Source: Myxococcales bacterium UBA1203 (GTDB lineage: Bacteria > Myxococcota > Myxococcia > Myxococcales > UBA5297). From it: a stretch of DNA of 10,588 nt. Both the position numbers and the translations under genes were made by a program. Location: the NCBI GenBank assembly GCA_002309695.1, contig DBXV01000016.1, positions 78,604 through 89,191 of the forward strand. Direction: 5' to 3'. The notes beneath the pieces were generated by a model. It saw nothing but the letters and a program-made list of their open reading frames with translations, had not been told where the DNA came from and made no database searches. Of the stretch, positions 1 to 7,218 are shown piece after piece. How positions within the stretch are numbered: the first letter of the stretch is position 1; every line of letters begins with the position of its first letter.

Positions 1-662
1 GCGGCCTCGCGCTGGTAGAGGCGGTGGACGCCGGTGGTGGTCTCTTCGCTGACGCCGCGGACCGTTTTGGCCATGCGGGTCCACTTGGCGGGGTCGAGGG
101 CGAGATGCGTCCTGAGGCACCCCAGAATTTCGCCCCACTCCTCGGGCTCGGTCTCGGGATTGAAGTCGGGCACCCGGCCTGCCTTCTCAAAGGCAGCGCC
201 CTTGTGAATCAGCAGGGTGGCATCGCCGCCGTCGTCAACAATCAGGTCGGGACCATCGGCATCGGGCCAGGTGAGCATCTGCTCCGTGGCCCACCAGTAT
301 TCCTTCAGGCTTTCGCCCTTCCAGGCGAAGACGGCGGCGCCCTGGGGATGCTCCGGCGTGCCGTTCGGCCCGACGGCGATGGCAGCCGCGGCCTCGTCCT
401 GAGTCGAGAAGATGTTGCAGCTCGCCCAGCGGACCCTTGCGCCCAGAGCCATGAGCGTCTCGATGAGGACGGCGGTCTGGATGGTCATGTGCAGCGAGCC
501 GCTGATGCGGACGCCTTTCAGCGGCTGAGACGCGCTGTAGCGGGCGCGCAGAGCCATGAGGCCGGGCATTTCCTGCTCAGCCAGCTGGATTTCCTTTCGC
601 CCCAGCGTGTGCAGCGAGAGATCGCGGACTTTGAAGGCGGGACGTTCGATTTGATGGGGCAT
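1..662 (-). CDS. ahcY: S-adenosylhomocysteinase, N-terminal part (runs off the left edge)
   Basis: Adenosylhomocysteinase reversibly hydrolyses S-adenosylhomocysteine to adenosine and homocysteine in the cytoplasm. This removes the product inhibitor of SAM-dependent methyltransferases and closes the activated methyl cycle. About 220 residues are visible, roughly the first half of a protein that is usually 430-480 residues long. Family signatures read directly: RISGSLHMTIQTAVLIETL, RWASCNIFSTQDEAAAAIA, then the substrate-binding stretch DDGGDATLLIHKG and GVSEETTTGVHRLYQ. The NAD-binding Rossmann domain lies beyond the window. The ATG at 660-662 (complement) is preceded by AAGGA at a normal distance, and translation begins MPHQIERPAFKVRDLSL. 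The gene lies 66 bp downstream of the polysaccharide-export gene on the same strand, so read-through is possible. A functional link between the two is not implied. Confidence 0.96.
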   Translation of the reverse strand, partial: MPHQIERPAFKVRDLSLHTLGRKEIQLAEQEMPGLMALRARYSASQPLKGVRISGSLHMTIQTAVLIETLMALGARVRWASCNIFSTQDEAAAAIAVGPNGTPEHPQGAAVFAWKGESLKEYWWATEQMLTWPDADGPDLIVDDGGDATLLIHKGAAFEKAGRVPDFNPETEPEEWGEILGCLRTHLALDPAKWTRMAKTVRGVSEETTTGVHRLYQREA

Positions 663-701
663 CGTTGTGATTCCTTTGCGGGTTGATCGGTTCAGCAGGC
701 G

Positions 702-723
702 GCCGCGCGCTCTCAGGCGCGGC
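702..723 (-). other. Hairpin between the OPX gene and ahcY
   Basis: GCCGCGC at 702-708 pairs with GCGCGGC at 717-723, a perfect 7-bp GC-only stem around an 8-nt loop. It starts 6 nt past the OPX stop codon in transcription order. No T-tract follows, so it is not a typical intrinsic terminator. It may protect the 3' end of the upstream message or weakly limit read-through into ahcY. The SAH-riboswitch core expected upstream of some ahcY genes is not recognisable here. Confidence 0.4.
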
Positions 724-728
724 GCGCG

Positions 729-1472
729 TCAGAGGAAACTTTCCGGCACGTAAATGATGTCTCCGGGCCGCAGCGCGAAATTGGCGTGGCGCCCTTCGGC
801 GATGTTCTCCACGGGGACCTTGAATTTCTGCTCACTGCCCTCGTGCCGCCGGGTGACGATGACGGAGTTTTTGGCCGCGAGCTTGCCGAAGCCGCCTGCC
901 AGAGAGATGGCCTGGACGACGGTCATGCGTTCCTCAAAGAGAAACGTCCCGGGCTTGTTCACCTGGCCCAGGACGAAAATTTTCTGCGAGTTGAATTCCT
1001 TCAGAAACACCGTGACCTGCGGGTTCTTGAGGTAGCCGTTCTTGAGGCAGGCCGTGATTCGGTCGGTCAGAGCGCCCTGTGTGAGCCCGTGGACGTTGAT
1101 GCGGCCGCAGAACGGGTAGTCGATGGTGCCTTCATCAGAGATCCGGTAGGTGCCGGTCAGGTCGGCTTCCTGAAAGACACGAATGTCGATGACATCCCCG
1201 GCGCCCAGCGTGCGCTGACCCGTGACGGGACGGATGTCGTCGTCCTCGGCCCTGGCAGGCGCGCCGCTGCCGGCAGATGCCTGGCCGCCGGAGCCCGCTG
1301 AGGGGGCGGATTCGACAGAAGAAGCGGCTGTCGGCGAGTAGGCGACTTCGGTCCTGGCGGGCATCACACAGGCCGTGAGGAGCCAGGCCAGAGCAACGCA
1401 CAGGATGGCTGCCGTCCAGGACAGGCCAGAGCGGCGTCGGGGGGGGATGTGTGAAGACGGAAGGCGATTCAC
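729..1472 (-). CDS. Short OPX-type polysaccharide export lipoprotein (Poly_export + SLBB)
   Basis: Predicted periplasmic, outer-membrane-anchored lipoprotein of the polysaccharide export (Wza/OPX) family, which guides capsule or exopolysaccharide across the periplasm. With the GTG start it has 247 residues: an Arg-rich n-region, a hydrophobic segment, and lipobox L-T-A-C with C35. A Ser/Gly/Ala-rich linker follows to about 80. Then come a Poly_export domain (about 88-160, LGAGDVIDIRVF to VTVFLKEF) and one SLBB domain (about 163-215, KIFVLGQVNKPGTF). It ends at RPGDIIYVPESFL. The C-terminal amphipathic helix that lets E. coli Wza span the outer membrane is absent, so a separate channel is needed; a beta-barrel gene lies just upstream. 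Start choice: the GTG at 1470-1472 has GGAG five bases upstream and gives a compact lipoprotein signal. The TTG at 1506-1508 would add 12 residues but has no visible Shine-Dalgarno. Confidence 0.9.
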   Translation of the reverse strand: MNRLPSSHIPPRRRSGLSWTAAILCVALAWLLTACVMPARTEVAYSPTAASSVESAPSAGSGGQASAGSGAPARAEDDDIRPVTGQRTLGAGDVIDIRVFQEADLTGTYRISDEGTIDYPFCGRINVHGLTQGALTDRITACLKNGYLKNPQVTVFLKEFNSQKIFVLGQVNKPGTFLFEERMTVVQAISLAGGFGKLAAKNSVIVTRRHEGSEQKFKVPVENIAEGRHANFALRPGDIIYVPESFL

Positions 1473-1646
1473 GAAGGCTCCGATTTCGGCGGATGCGGTA
1501 GCAGGCAAAGGCTGACGAAGAGGGATGCGTGTTTTGTGCGGGACGGCAGGCGGGGAAGCACGGATTCAGACAAAGCCGGGCGCTTCCGCGGAAAGCTCAG
1601 ACCTGCTCAGTGGCCTGCCCGCCGCGCATCGCTTTCTTCCGCGCCT

Positions 1647-1678
1647 CTGACGGCAAAGCGGCAAACCGCCGCCGTCAG
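1647..1678 (-). terminator. Stem-loop overlapping the stop codon of the beta-barrel gene
   Basis: CTGACGGC at 1647-1654 pairs perfectly with GCCGTCAG at 1671-1678. Nested inside, GCGG (1658-1661) pairs with CCGC (1666-1669) around CAAA. The TGA stop codon of the barrel gene (1675-1677) is inside the 5' arm on the minus strand. No U-tract follows (AGGCGCGGAAG), so this is either a poor intrinsic terminator or a 3'-end stabiliser. The arrangement would suit uncoupling expression of barrel and OPX genes, but that is inference. Confidence 0.45.
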
Positions 1679-2913
1679 TAGCGAATCTCGACGGAGAGAG
1701 TGACCACATGCCTGAGGAAGTCGTTAATGCCCGCCAGGTGGTCTGTGTAGGCCAGACGGTAGGAGAGCTTCACGTCGAGCCACGAGAGAATGGCGTAAGT
1801 CCCGGTCAGAGAGGCGCCCAGCTCCCATGCCTTCGTCGAGTCGTCGTCGGCGAGATACTTGAGGAAGCGGGCAGAGACGGAAGCGTCGAGGCCGAAGCGG
1901 CCGGCGAAGAGGAAGTTGGCATCCAGATGCACCCGGTCGCTGCTGTAAGCGGTCCATTTGACGCTGGGCGTCGGCATCAGCATCCGCTCGTAACCCAAGG
2001 TGAGCTTGCTCTGCGTGGTCAGGGCGTAGCTCAGCGAGGCACGGGCGACGGGCGACGAATAGACGTTCTTCAGCTCGTGAATCCAGCCGAAGGACGCGGC
2101 GCCGGTGAGGCGGGGGAGAAAGACGGACTGGATACCGACGGAGGCCTGGATGCTGTTGGAGTCGGTGCCGTTGTCGCCCAGGTACTGGCGCGCCCGGAAA
2201 CTCACATCGAGCATGACTGCGGACTTGGGCAGAAAGCCCCAGCGGACGCCCAGCGCCGCCTTGTGGTCCAGATAGTTGGACTCGCTGACATCCCAGCCGG
2301 AGCAGCCAAAGCCCTCATCGCAGGTCAGATTGTCGAAGCTGCTCCGCTTGGAAAAAATCTCGGTGGCCAGGTGGTAGCTGGGCTCGATGGAGAGGTTTCC
2401 GTGCCACGGACGCCAGGTCAGCCTGAGGGACGCGTCGTTGTAGAGGGAGAGGACGCCCACCTGGAGCGTCGGCGCCTGGGACTGGTCCGAACGCTTCAGC
2501 GAGTCGTCGAGGCTGACGCTGAAATTTTCGGTGGCCTTGATTTTCAGGCCGAGCCCCGCGTCCACGCCCACAAAGGAAGCGTCCGTGGAGGCGCTGGAGA
2601 CCACGCCCAGATAGCGGGAATAGGAAGCCTTGCCGTGCAGATTGAAATCGACCCGCGAGGCACTCAGCTCCAGCTCAGCCCCGGGCAGCACCGTCAGAAT
2701 GACGTCGCCGGCCTTTTTGTCCGCGGTCAGCTGGGCCGCGTACGAATCGTAGCTGGCGGACAGGACCAGACTGGGGTGCAGGCGGGCCATGCCCATCTTG
2801 AAGCCGTTGTTGGAACGGTCCGGCGCCGCAGCCATGGCTTCCCCAGGCATTCCAGCCACAAGGGCAAGAGCGGTCAGGAAGCACGCGAGCGCCAGGAACA
2901 GTGGGCCGCGCAT
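1675..2913 (-). CDS. Outer-membrane beta-barrel protein of a polysaccharide export locus
   Basis: Predicted outer-membrane beta-barrel, probably the exit porin for the polysaccharide handled by the adjacent OPX lipoprotein. From the ATG it has 412 residues. A signal peptide begins MRGPLFLALACFLTALAL and ends near AMA|AAP. Alternating-polarity strands run through the rest (for example VDFNLHGKASYSRYLGV and KLTLGYERML). The C-terminus VTLSVEIRY ends in Tyr, as expected for BAM-recognised barrels. Two Cys in a C-x5-C loop (about 198 and 204) could form a disulfide in a surface or periplasmic loop. The architecture matches the porin partners of short OPX proteins described in myxobacteria, though I cannot assign a family by search. 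The start is uncertain: TTG at 2941-2943 adds ten residues, and neither start has a convincing Shine-Dalgarno. An in-frame TGA upstream rules out a longer protein. Confidence 0.85.
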   Translation of the reverse strand: MRGPLFLALACFLTALALVAGMPGEAMAAAPDRSNNGFKMGMARLHPSLVLSASYDSYAAQLTADKKAGDVILTVLPGAELELSASRVDFNLHGKASYSRYLGVVSSASTDASFVGVDAGLGLKIKATENFSVSLDDSLKRSDQSQAPTLQVGVLSLYNDASLRLTWRPWHGNLSIEPSYHLATEIFSKRSSFDNLTCDEGFGCSGWDVSESNYLDHKAALGVRWGFLPKSAVMLDVSFRARQYLGDNGTDSNSIQASVGIQSVFLPRLTGAASFGWIHELKNVYSSPVARASLSYALTTQSKLTLGYERMLMPTPSVKWTAYSSDRVHLDANFLFAGRFGLDASVSARFLKYLADDDSTKAWELGASLTGTYAILSWLDVKLSYRLAYTDHLAGINDFLRHVVTLSVEIRY

Positions 2914-2953
2914 TCTGGCAAATGGGTGAGTCAACAGGAGCAATCCGCCGGAG

Positions 2954-2968
2954 ACAGGAAAGGGGCGA
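2954..2968. repeat. 15-bp direct repeat, copy 1
   Basis: Sequence ACAGGAAAGGGGCGA, identical to copy 2 at 3040-3054. It lies 11 bases upstream of the TTG candidate start of the barrel gene, read on the minus strand. Confidence 0.75.
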
Positions 2969-3020
2969 CTGGGCCGCCGGAAAACAGAAGGGCCCCTTCA
3001 TACAGGGACCCTCGTTCGCA

Positions 3021-3053
3021 AAAGGCCGCCGCCCCTAACACAGGAAAGGGGCG
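3021..3053 (-). terminator. Possible intrinsic terminator after the secreted Cys-pair gene
   Basis: Read on the minus strand, CGCCCC (3053-3048) pairs with GGGGCG (3035-3030) around a 12-nt loop. A GC-rich spacer and a CCTTTTG run near 3021-3026 follow. It starts 8 bases after the stop codon of the upstream gene. The stem is short and the T-run is separated from it, so efficiency is probably partial. One arm lies within copy 2 of the 15-bp repeat. Confidence 0.4.
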
Positions 3054-3054
3054 A
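3040..3054. repeat. 15-bp direct repeat, copy 2
   Basis: Identical to copy 1 at 2954-2968. This copy also supplies one arm of the terminator-like hairpin 3030-3053, whereas copy 1 has no matching complementary arm nearby. Confidence 0.75.
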
Positions 3055-3061
3055 TTCAAGT

Positions 3062-3655
3062 TCACTCCACGGGACTCGCCACCACGGGCCTTGAGCCCAG
3101 GGCAGAGCCCTGACCATCCCCCTGACCGGATGAATCGGAATTCTCCCAGAAATCGACTTCCGGCTCTTCGACCGTGAGCTTGGTCCCGGCAGTGTCGAAG
3201 GCCAGAAGGCCAATGCACTGGTCGCTTTCCGTCGCCAGCTGCTCGATTTTGCGCCCGTTGGCTTCGACGGTCCCCAGAGAGTGGCTGGCCTGGGACATGT
3301 CCTGGCGCGCGACGGCTTCCTGGAGGGCCACGTCCGCCTGCTCGCTGATGCGCAGCATGCTTTTGACGTCGGTCAGCCGGTCGTTCACGCAGTTGAGCTT
3401 GATGATGTCCTTGCTGCTGCGCGCCTCTTCCAGCTTGGAGAGGATGATTTTCAGGGCCTTGCGCATCTGTTCGACGGCCCTGGCCGAGCGGGCGAGCATT
3501 TCCTTGGGAGAAATCTGCTTCTCCGCGGGCGCGGGCGGCTCATCGGCCAGCACCGCCGGCGCAGGGCAGAGGGCAAGGCACAGAATCGCGGTGAAAAGCG
3601 CTCTCACGCGCCTCTCCGGACATGGACGAATCCCGCTCGTATCGCTGATGTTCAT
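3062..3655 (-). CDS. Secreted helical protein with a conserved-looking Cys pair, unnamed family
   Basis: A 197-residue protein of unknown function. The N-terminus has a long basic n-region, a hydrophobic core (ALFTAILCLALCPAPAVLA) and a likely cleavage after A37, so it should be periplasmic. Residues 48-150 are strongly helical and contain two Cys, C89 (KLNCVNDRL) and C147 (SDQCIGLLAF), which may form a disulfide. The core IKLNCVNDRLTDVKSMLR followed by ISEQADVALQEAVA resembles small uncharacterised proteins I associate with myxobacterial genomes; this is from memory, not a search. The tail from 165 is acidic, then Gly/Ser-rich and probably disordered. The ATG at 3653-3655 has GGGAGG four bases upstream. 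The gene is first in the series leading to the barrel and OPX genes, which suggests a role in polysaccharide export or its regulation. Confidence 0.8.
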   Translation of the reverse strand: MNISDTSGIRPCPERRVRALFTAILCLALCPAPAVLADEPPAPAEKQISPKEMLARSARAVEQMRKALKIILSKLEEARSSKDIIKLNCVNDRLTDVKSMLRISEQADVALQEAVARQDMSQASHSLGTVEANGRKIEQLATESDQCIGLLAFDTAGTKLTVEEPEVDFWENSDSSGQGDGQGSALGSRPVVASPVE

Positions 3656-3794
3656 AAGGCCTCCCGTCAGGCGCCGCGGCTGTCCCCCATCCGGCGGCGG
3701 GCCGCCGTCTAAAACAGTTCGCGGGGAAGAGAAAGTTGGGAAAAAGCGCGGGCGTCAGCCGCACGGCCGGATGCCGAATCGGATGCCGGGGATG

Positions 3795-3829
3795 AAAAAG
3801 CCCCGGCTCCTCAGGGGAGGAACCGGGGC
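3795..3829 (-). terminator. Intrinsic terminator of the ygfK-like gene
   Basis: On the minus strand, GCCCCGG (3829-3823) pairs with CCGGGGC (3806-3800). Further pairing between TCCTC and GAGGA lies inside, and TTTTT (3799-3795) follows directly. This is a textbook rho-independent terminator, about 50 bases after the ygfK-like stop codon. It insulates the secreted Cys-pair gene downstream, which therefore needs its own promoter in 3656-3794. Confidence 0.88.
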
Positions 3830-3838
3830 CTGTATCGC

Positions 3839-3865
3839 GTCCGCCGGCCTTTCTTTTCGGCGGAC
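3839..3865. other. Perfect 8-bp hairpin just after the ygfK-like stop
   Basis: GTCCGCCG at 3839-3846 pairs with CGGCGGAC at 3858-3865 around an 11-nt loop. It lies between the ygfK-like stop codon and the main terminator. No T-tract follows on the minus strand, so it is probably a 3'-UTR stabilising or auxiliary structure. Confidence 0.5.
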
Positions 3866-3878
3866 GGTTCGGCGCTTT

Positions 3879-6800
3879 TTACAGCGGCAGAACTTTGGCG
3901 ATGTTGAAGAGCACCGCCATGCGCGCGCAGTCGCTCAGGGAAATCTGCGTGCCGTCCGCCAGACCTTGGACGCCGGGGGCCACGCGGGAAATCGCGCCCG
4001 TTGAGAGGTTCACCGAGGCCCTGGCCAGGGGGCCGACATAGATGGCCGAATGGTCATTTTCCTGAAGCAGGCTGTGCTTCTGGCCGCCGATGCAGGCCAC
4101 CAGCTCCACGGCGCCGTTCACTTTGTGGAAGTGGAAGCGGTCGCCGGTGTCCTCCTCGAAGCCGTCGGCGGAGAGCCAGACGCGGGGCTTGTCGCGGAAG
4201 GGCGCACCGGCGGTGGGGCAGAAGGCCTGGCAGTTGCCGCACTTGTTGCAGCTGTCGGCCATGTTGAAGGTCTGAATGGGCGAGGTGACGGCCAGAACGC
4301 CTTCCGAGGCCTTGTTCAGCCGGCCGCCCTTCACCTCGAATGTGGGCACGCTGATGACCATGTGCCCGACTTCGTAGGCCTGATTGGCGCGGTTGGGGCA
4401 GACGGTGACGCAGATGTTGCAGAGCTTGTCGCACTCCAGGCAGCGGCCGGCCTCAGCTTTGGCGGCATCGTCGCTGAGGCAGTCGTGGACGAGTTCGAAG
4501 CCGCCCCGCGCCTCTTTCGGCAGCGTGGGAATGGCGGCAGCGCGTGTGCGGATGGCCTTTTTGACCAGATTGCCGGCGCCGATGCCCTCTTTGCTGACGG
4601 CTGTCTCCTGCGGCACGGCAATGCCGTGCATGCGTGCGAACTCCATGGCGAAGGCGCGGCCGTCGGCGATGCCCTGGATGACGGACGCGGGCCCGTGGAC
4701 CGCGTCGCCGCCCGCGAAGACGTCCGTTTCAGCGGTTTCACCCTTCTCGTTCACAGCGATGGCGCCGCGGTTCAGCTGGATGGCCGTACCCGCCGTGAAA
4801 TCCGCGACGACAGCCTGGCTGATGGCACTGATGACGGCGGTGCAGGGCAGCTCCCGCGTCTCGCCGGTAGGTTCGGGTCTGGCGCGTCCGCTCTTGTCCT
4901 TTTCGCCCAGCTTCATCACGTCGCAGATGAGCGAAACGGCGCGGCCGTTCTCGACTCTGACGGATTTGGGCGCGAGCAGCGTCTTCAGCCCGATGCCCTC
5001 GTCGATGCAGGCCGCGATTTCCTCGGGGTCGGCGGGCATCTCGGCGCGGGTGCGGCGATAGACGATGTCCACAGTGCCGTCTTTCACGAGGCGGCGGGCC
5101 GTGCGGGCGGCGTCCATGGCCGAGTTTCCGGCGCCGATGACCAGGACTTTGTCGCCCAGGTTCGGCCCCGTTCCCTTCTTGGCGCTGGCCAGAAATTCGA
5201 GCGCGTCCACGACGCCGGCCGCATCCTCACCGGGAATGCCCAGCTTTTTGCCCTGAGAAGCGCCGACGCCGAGGAAAATGGCCACGAAGCCGTCGGACTT
5301 CAGCGAGGCAATCGTCATGTCGCGGCCCAGCTTTTTGCCAAAGAGAATCTCGACGCCCTTGTCGGTGATGCGCCGGATGTCCTCGGCAAGGTCCTCTTTT
5401 TTCAGGCGGTAGGCGGGGATGACGGCGTCAACCATGCCGCCCATGCTCTCGTGAGCCTCGAAGATGGTGACCTTCACGCCCATGTCAGCGAGGTAGTTCG
5501 CGGCGGAGAGTCCGGCAGGGCCGGCACCGACGACGGCAACCTTGAAATACGGGTTGAGAATTTTGACCTTCTTCGCTTCCGCGCGGCCGTGCTTGGCGGC
5601 GTAGCGCTTGAGCGCGCGGATCTGCACGGGCTCGTCGCAGTGATTGCGGACGCAGTGCTCCATGCAGGGATGCGTGCAGACGTTGCCGGTGGCGCAGGGC
5701 AGGGCGTTCCGTTCGAGGATGACCTTCAATGCCTCGCTGCATTTCCCGGCCGCGATGAGGCGCAGGTACTCGGGGACGTTCTGATGCGCGGGGCAGGCCT
5801 CGACGCAGGGCGCGCTGCTGCAGTCGAACCAGGAAAGCTGCTTCTGGCTCTTGGTGCGCAGCGGCTTCTCGCGCACCTGGAAGCGCTTTTCGGTGAGCGC
5901 GCGCGCGGCATGGCGGCGCAGATTTCCCCGGGCGCCGTCGTGGTGCTCGCCGGCGACCTTGTCGGGCAGCTCATCCACGGTCGCTGCACCGACGCGATCC
6001 ATGGCGGCTTCGAGGTTGTCGAGGAACTGATTCATCCGCGCGTAGCCGCCCGGCTTGAGGAGATCGGAGCAGAGCGTCACGGGCCCCAGACCGTCAGCAA
6101 TCAGGTCGGCGTAGTTCTCCGCGTCGGCGCCGCCGCAGTAGGAAATCGCGATGTCGCCGTTCAGCTCCTCCGTGACCTTGCAGGCCAGGTTCAGACTGAT
6201 GGGGTGCAGCGAGCGGCCCGACATATAGGCCATGGCGTCGGGCAGAAATCCCCGGTCGTTGGTCGATTCGAGCGTGTTGGTCAGCTTGATGCCGAAGCTG
6301 TTGGGGCGGCCTTTGGCCAGTGCCCTCAGGCTGCGCAGCATGGCCATGGCGTCCGGGAACTTGGGGTCGTGCTCAAAGGCGAGGTCGGGAATCGTGATGT
6401 CGTGGCCGCACACTTCGTTGAGGATGTGCCGGAGCTCTCGCGGGCCGATGAGCGTGGGGTTCATCTTCACCATCGTGTGAACGCCCCGCTCGGCAATCAG
6501 GTAGCTCGCGATTTTCTCAATCTCCGAGGGCGGGCAGCCGTGCATGGTCGAGAGCGTGATCTGGTTGGAGAGCTGGCTGGGAATGTTCAGCTCTTTCACC
6601 GCCGGATAAATCTCGGCCATCTCCGCGATGGCGGCCTTCAGGTCGTCCCCGGCGTTGTCCATGCGGGCGAGGAAGCGCTGCACGGTGGGGCTGAGGATGC
6701 CTTCCAGATTGTAGCCGACGCTCATGCTGAAGAAGACGCCGGGATCCTTGAGCCCCATCTTGTGGGCGAGCGCGTGGAGGATGACCCAGGCCTTGAGGTA

Positions 6801-7172
6801 CTCGTCGAACGACTGGTTGAGCGTCAGCTCCTGCGACCACTCGCAGTTGAAGGTCGTGTCACAGCTCTCGATGCAGGGCTTGGAGACGGGAATTTCGTCC
6901 AGAACCTGAACCGTCTTGAGCTCGATGAAGCGCCCGCCGACGAGCCAGGCGGCGATGATGTTCTGCGCGAGCTGCGTGTGGGGGCCGGCGGCGACGCCCA
7001 GGGGAGACGCGAACGTCTTGCCCATGCGGGTCATGGCGAGCTTCGCCGAGGGAATTTTGATGTTGGCCTTGGGAATCCCCAGGACGCTGTCGCCGCTGTC
7101 GAGGTCGCGGAAAATCCAGCCGGCGAGGGTTTTTAAGGGAAGGGGGCGGAAAGGTGTTTCGCGGTTTGCCAT
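3879..7172 (-). CDS. ygfK: YgfK-family iron-sulfur flavoprotein (putative selenate reductase subunit)
   Basis: 1097 residues, close to the roughly 1030 of E. coli YgfK, with collinear signatures: GPHTQLAQNI (63-72), GGRFIELKTVQ (79-89), MSVGYNLEGI (150-159), TLSTMHGCPPSEIE (206-219), DLLKPGGY (370-377). The N-terminal 400 residues are dihydroorotate-dehydrogenase-like. Then a GltD-type module: Fe-S cysteines C451, C456, C460, C493, C499, C503, C507; FAD motif GAGPAG (549-554); NAD(P)H motif GAGNSA (680-685). The C-terminus carries 4Fe-4S ligands C911, C914, C918, C921, C925 and C975, C978, C981, C985. Family members are cytoplasmic electron-transfer enzymes linked to selenate reduction and, by gene clustering, to anaerobic purine breakdown; the true substrate is unsettled. 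AGAGG stands eight bases before the ATG. No xdh, ssnA or related gene is adjacent. The gene is followed by a strong terminator, so it appears monocistronic. Confidence 0.9.
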   Translation of the reverse strand: MANRETPFRPLPLKTLAGWIFRDLDSGDSVLGIPKANIKIPSAKLAMTRMGKTFASPLGVAAGPHTQLAQNIIAAWLVGGRFIELKTVQVLDEIPVSKPCIESCDTTFNCEWSQELTLNQSFDEYLKAWVILHALAHKMGLKDPGVFFSMSVGYNLEGILSPTVQRFLARMDNAGDDLKAAIAEMAEIYPAVKELNIPSQLSNQITLSTMHGCPPSEIEKIASYLIAERGVHTMVKMNPTLIGPRELRHILNEVCGHDITIPDLAFEHDPKFPDAMAMLRSLRALAKGRPNSFGIKLTNTLESTNDRGFLPDAMAYMSGRSLHPISLNLACKVTEELNGDIAISYCGGADAENYADLIADGLGPVTLCSDLLKPGGYARMNQFLDNLEAAMDRVGAATVDELPDKVAGEHHDGARGNLRRHAARALTEKRFQVREKPLRTKSQKQLSWFDCSSAPCVEACPAHQNVPEYLRLIAAGKCSEALKVILERNALPCATGNVCTHPCMEHCVRNHCDEPVQIRALKRYAAKHGRAEAKKVKILNPYFKVAVVGAGPAGLSAANYLADMGVKVTIFEAHESMGGMVDAVIPAYRLKKEDLAEDIRRITDKGVEILFGKKLGRDMTIASLKSDGFVAIFLGVGASQGKKLGIPGEDAAGVVDALEFLASAKKGTGPNLGDKVLVIGAGNSAMDAARTARRLVKDGTVDIVYRRTRAEMPADPEEIAACIDEGIGLKTLLAPKSVRVENGRAVSLICDVMKLGEKDKSGRARPEPTGETRELPCTAVISAISQAVVADFTAGTAIQLNRGAIAVNEKGETAETDVFAGGDAVHGPASVIQGIADGRAFAMEFARMHGIAVPQETAVSKEGIGAGNLVKKAIRTRAAAIPTLPKEARGGFELVHDCLSDDAAKAEAGRCLECDKLCNICVTVCPNRANQAYEVGHMVISVPTFEVKGGRLNKASEGVLAVTSPIQTFNMADSCNKCGNCQAFCPTAGAPFRDKPRVWLSADGFEEDTGDRFHFHKVNGAVELVACIGGQKHSLLQENDHSAIYVGPLARASVNLSTGAISRVAPGVQGLADGTQISLSDCARMAVLFNIAKVLPL

Positions 7173-7218
7173 GTGACGTGCCTCTGTGGGTGGGTGGTGA
7201 AGGAAAATGCTGGTTCGA

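Larger units (their letters stand above)
2944..3061 (-). promoter_or_regulatory. Structured intergenic spacer with a 15-bp direct repeat
   Basis: This gap lies between the secreted Cys-pair gene and the barrel gene. ACAGGAAAGGGGCGA occurs exactly twice, at 2954-2968 and 3040-3054, with starts 86 bp apart. The left copy sits just upstream of the barrel start and the right copy just after the upstream gene's stop codon. Between them lie a small palindrome (GAAGG-GCC-CCTTC, 2987-2999) and an AGGG-A-CCCT palindrome near 3004-3012. The repeat could be a binding-site pair or a duplication remnant. No clear promoter is recognised. Confidence 0.4.

Noticed and set aside
24..686. Plus-strand 220-residue open frame at the left edge
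   Set aside because: It is the antisense shadow of ahcY. The minus-strand translation shows unmistakable adenosylhomocysteinase motifs.
663..728. Possible SAH riboswitch upstream of ahcY
   Set aside because: The spacer is only 66 bp and lacks the conserved SAH-aptamer core sequence. Only a simple hairpin is visible.
1708..3177. Plus-strand 489-residue open frame across the barrel gene
   Set aside because: Antisense of the beta-barrel gene and its spacer. It has no signal, domain or ribosome-binding support, while the minus-strand frame has a signal peptide and barrel strands.
4050..7136. Plus-strand open frame of 1028 residues opposite the YgfK-like gene
   Set aside because: Its length reflects GC-rich codon bias on the real gene's antisense strand. 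It has no recognisable domains, and its composition (Ala, Gly, Val, Asp, His rich) is typical of such shadows.
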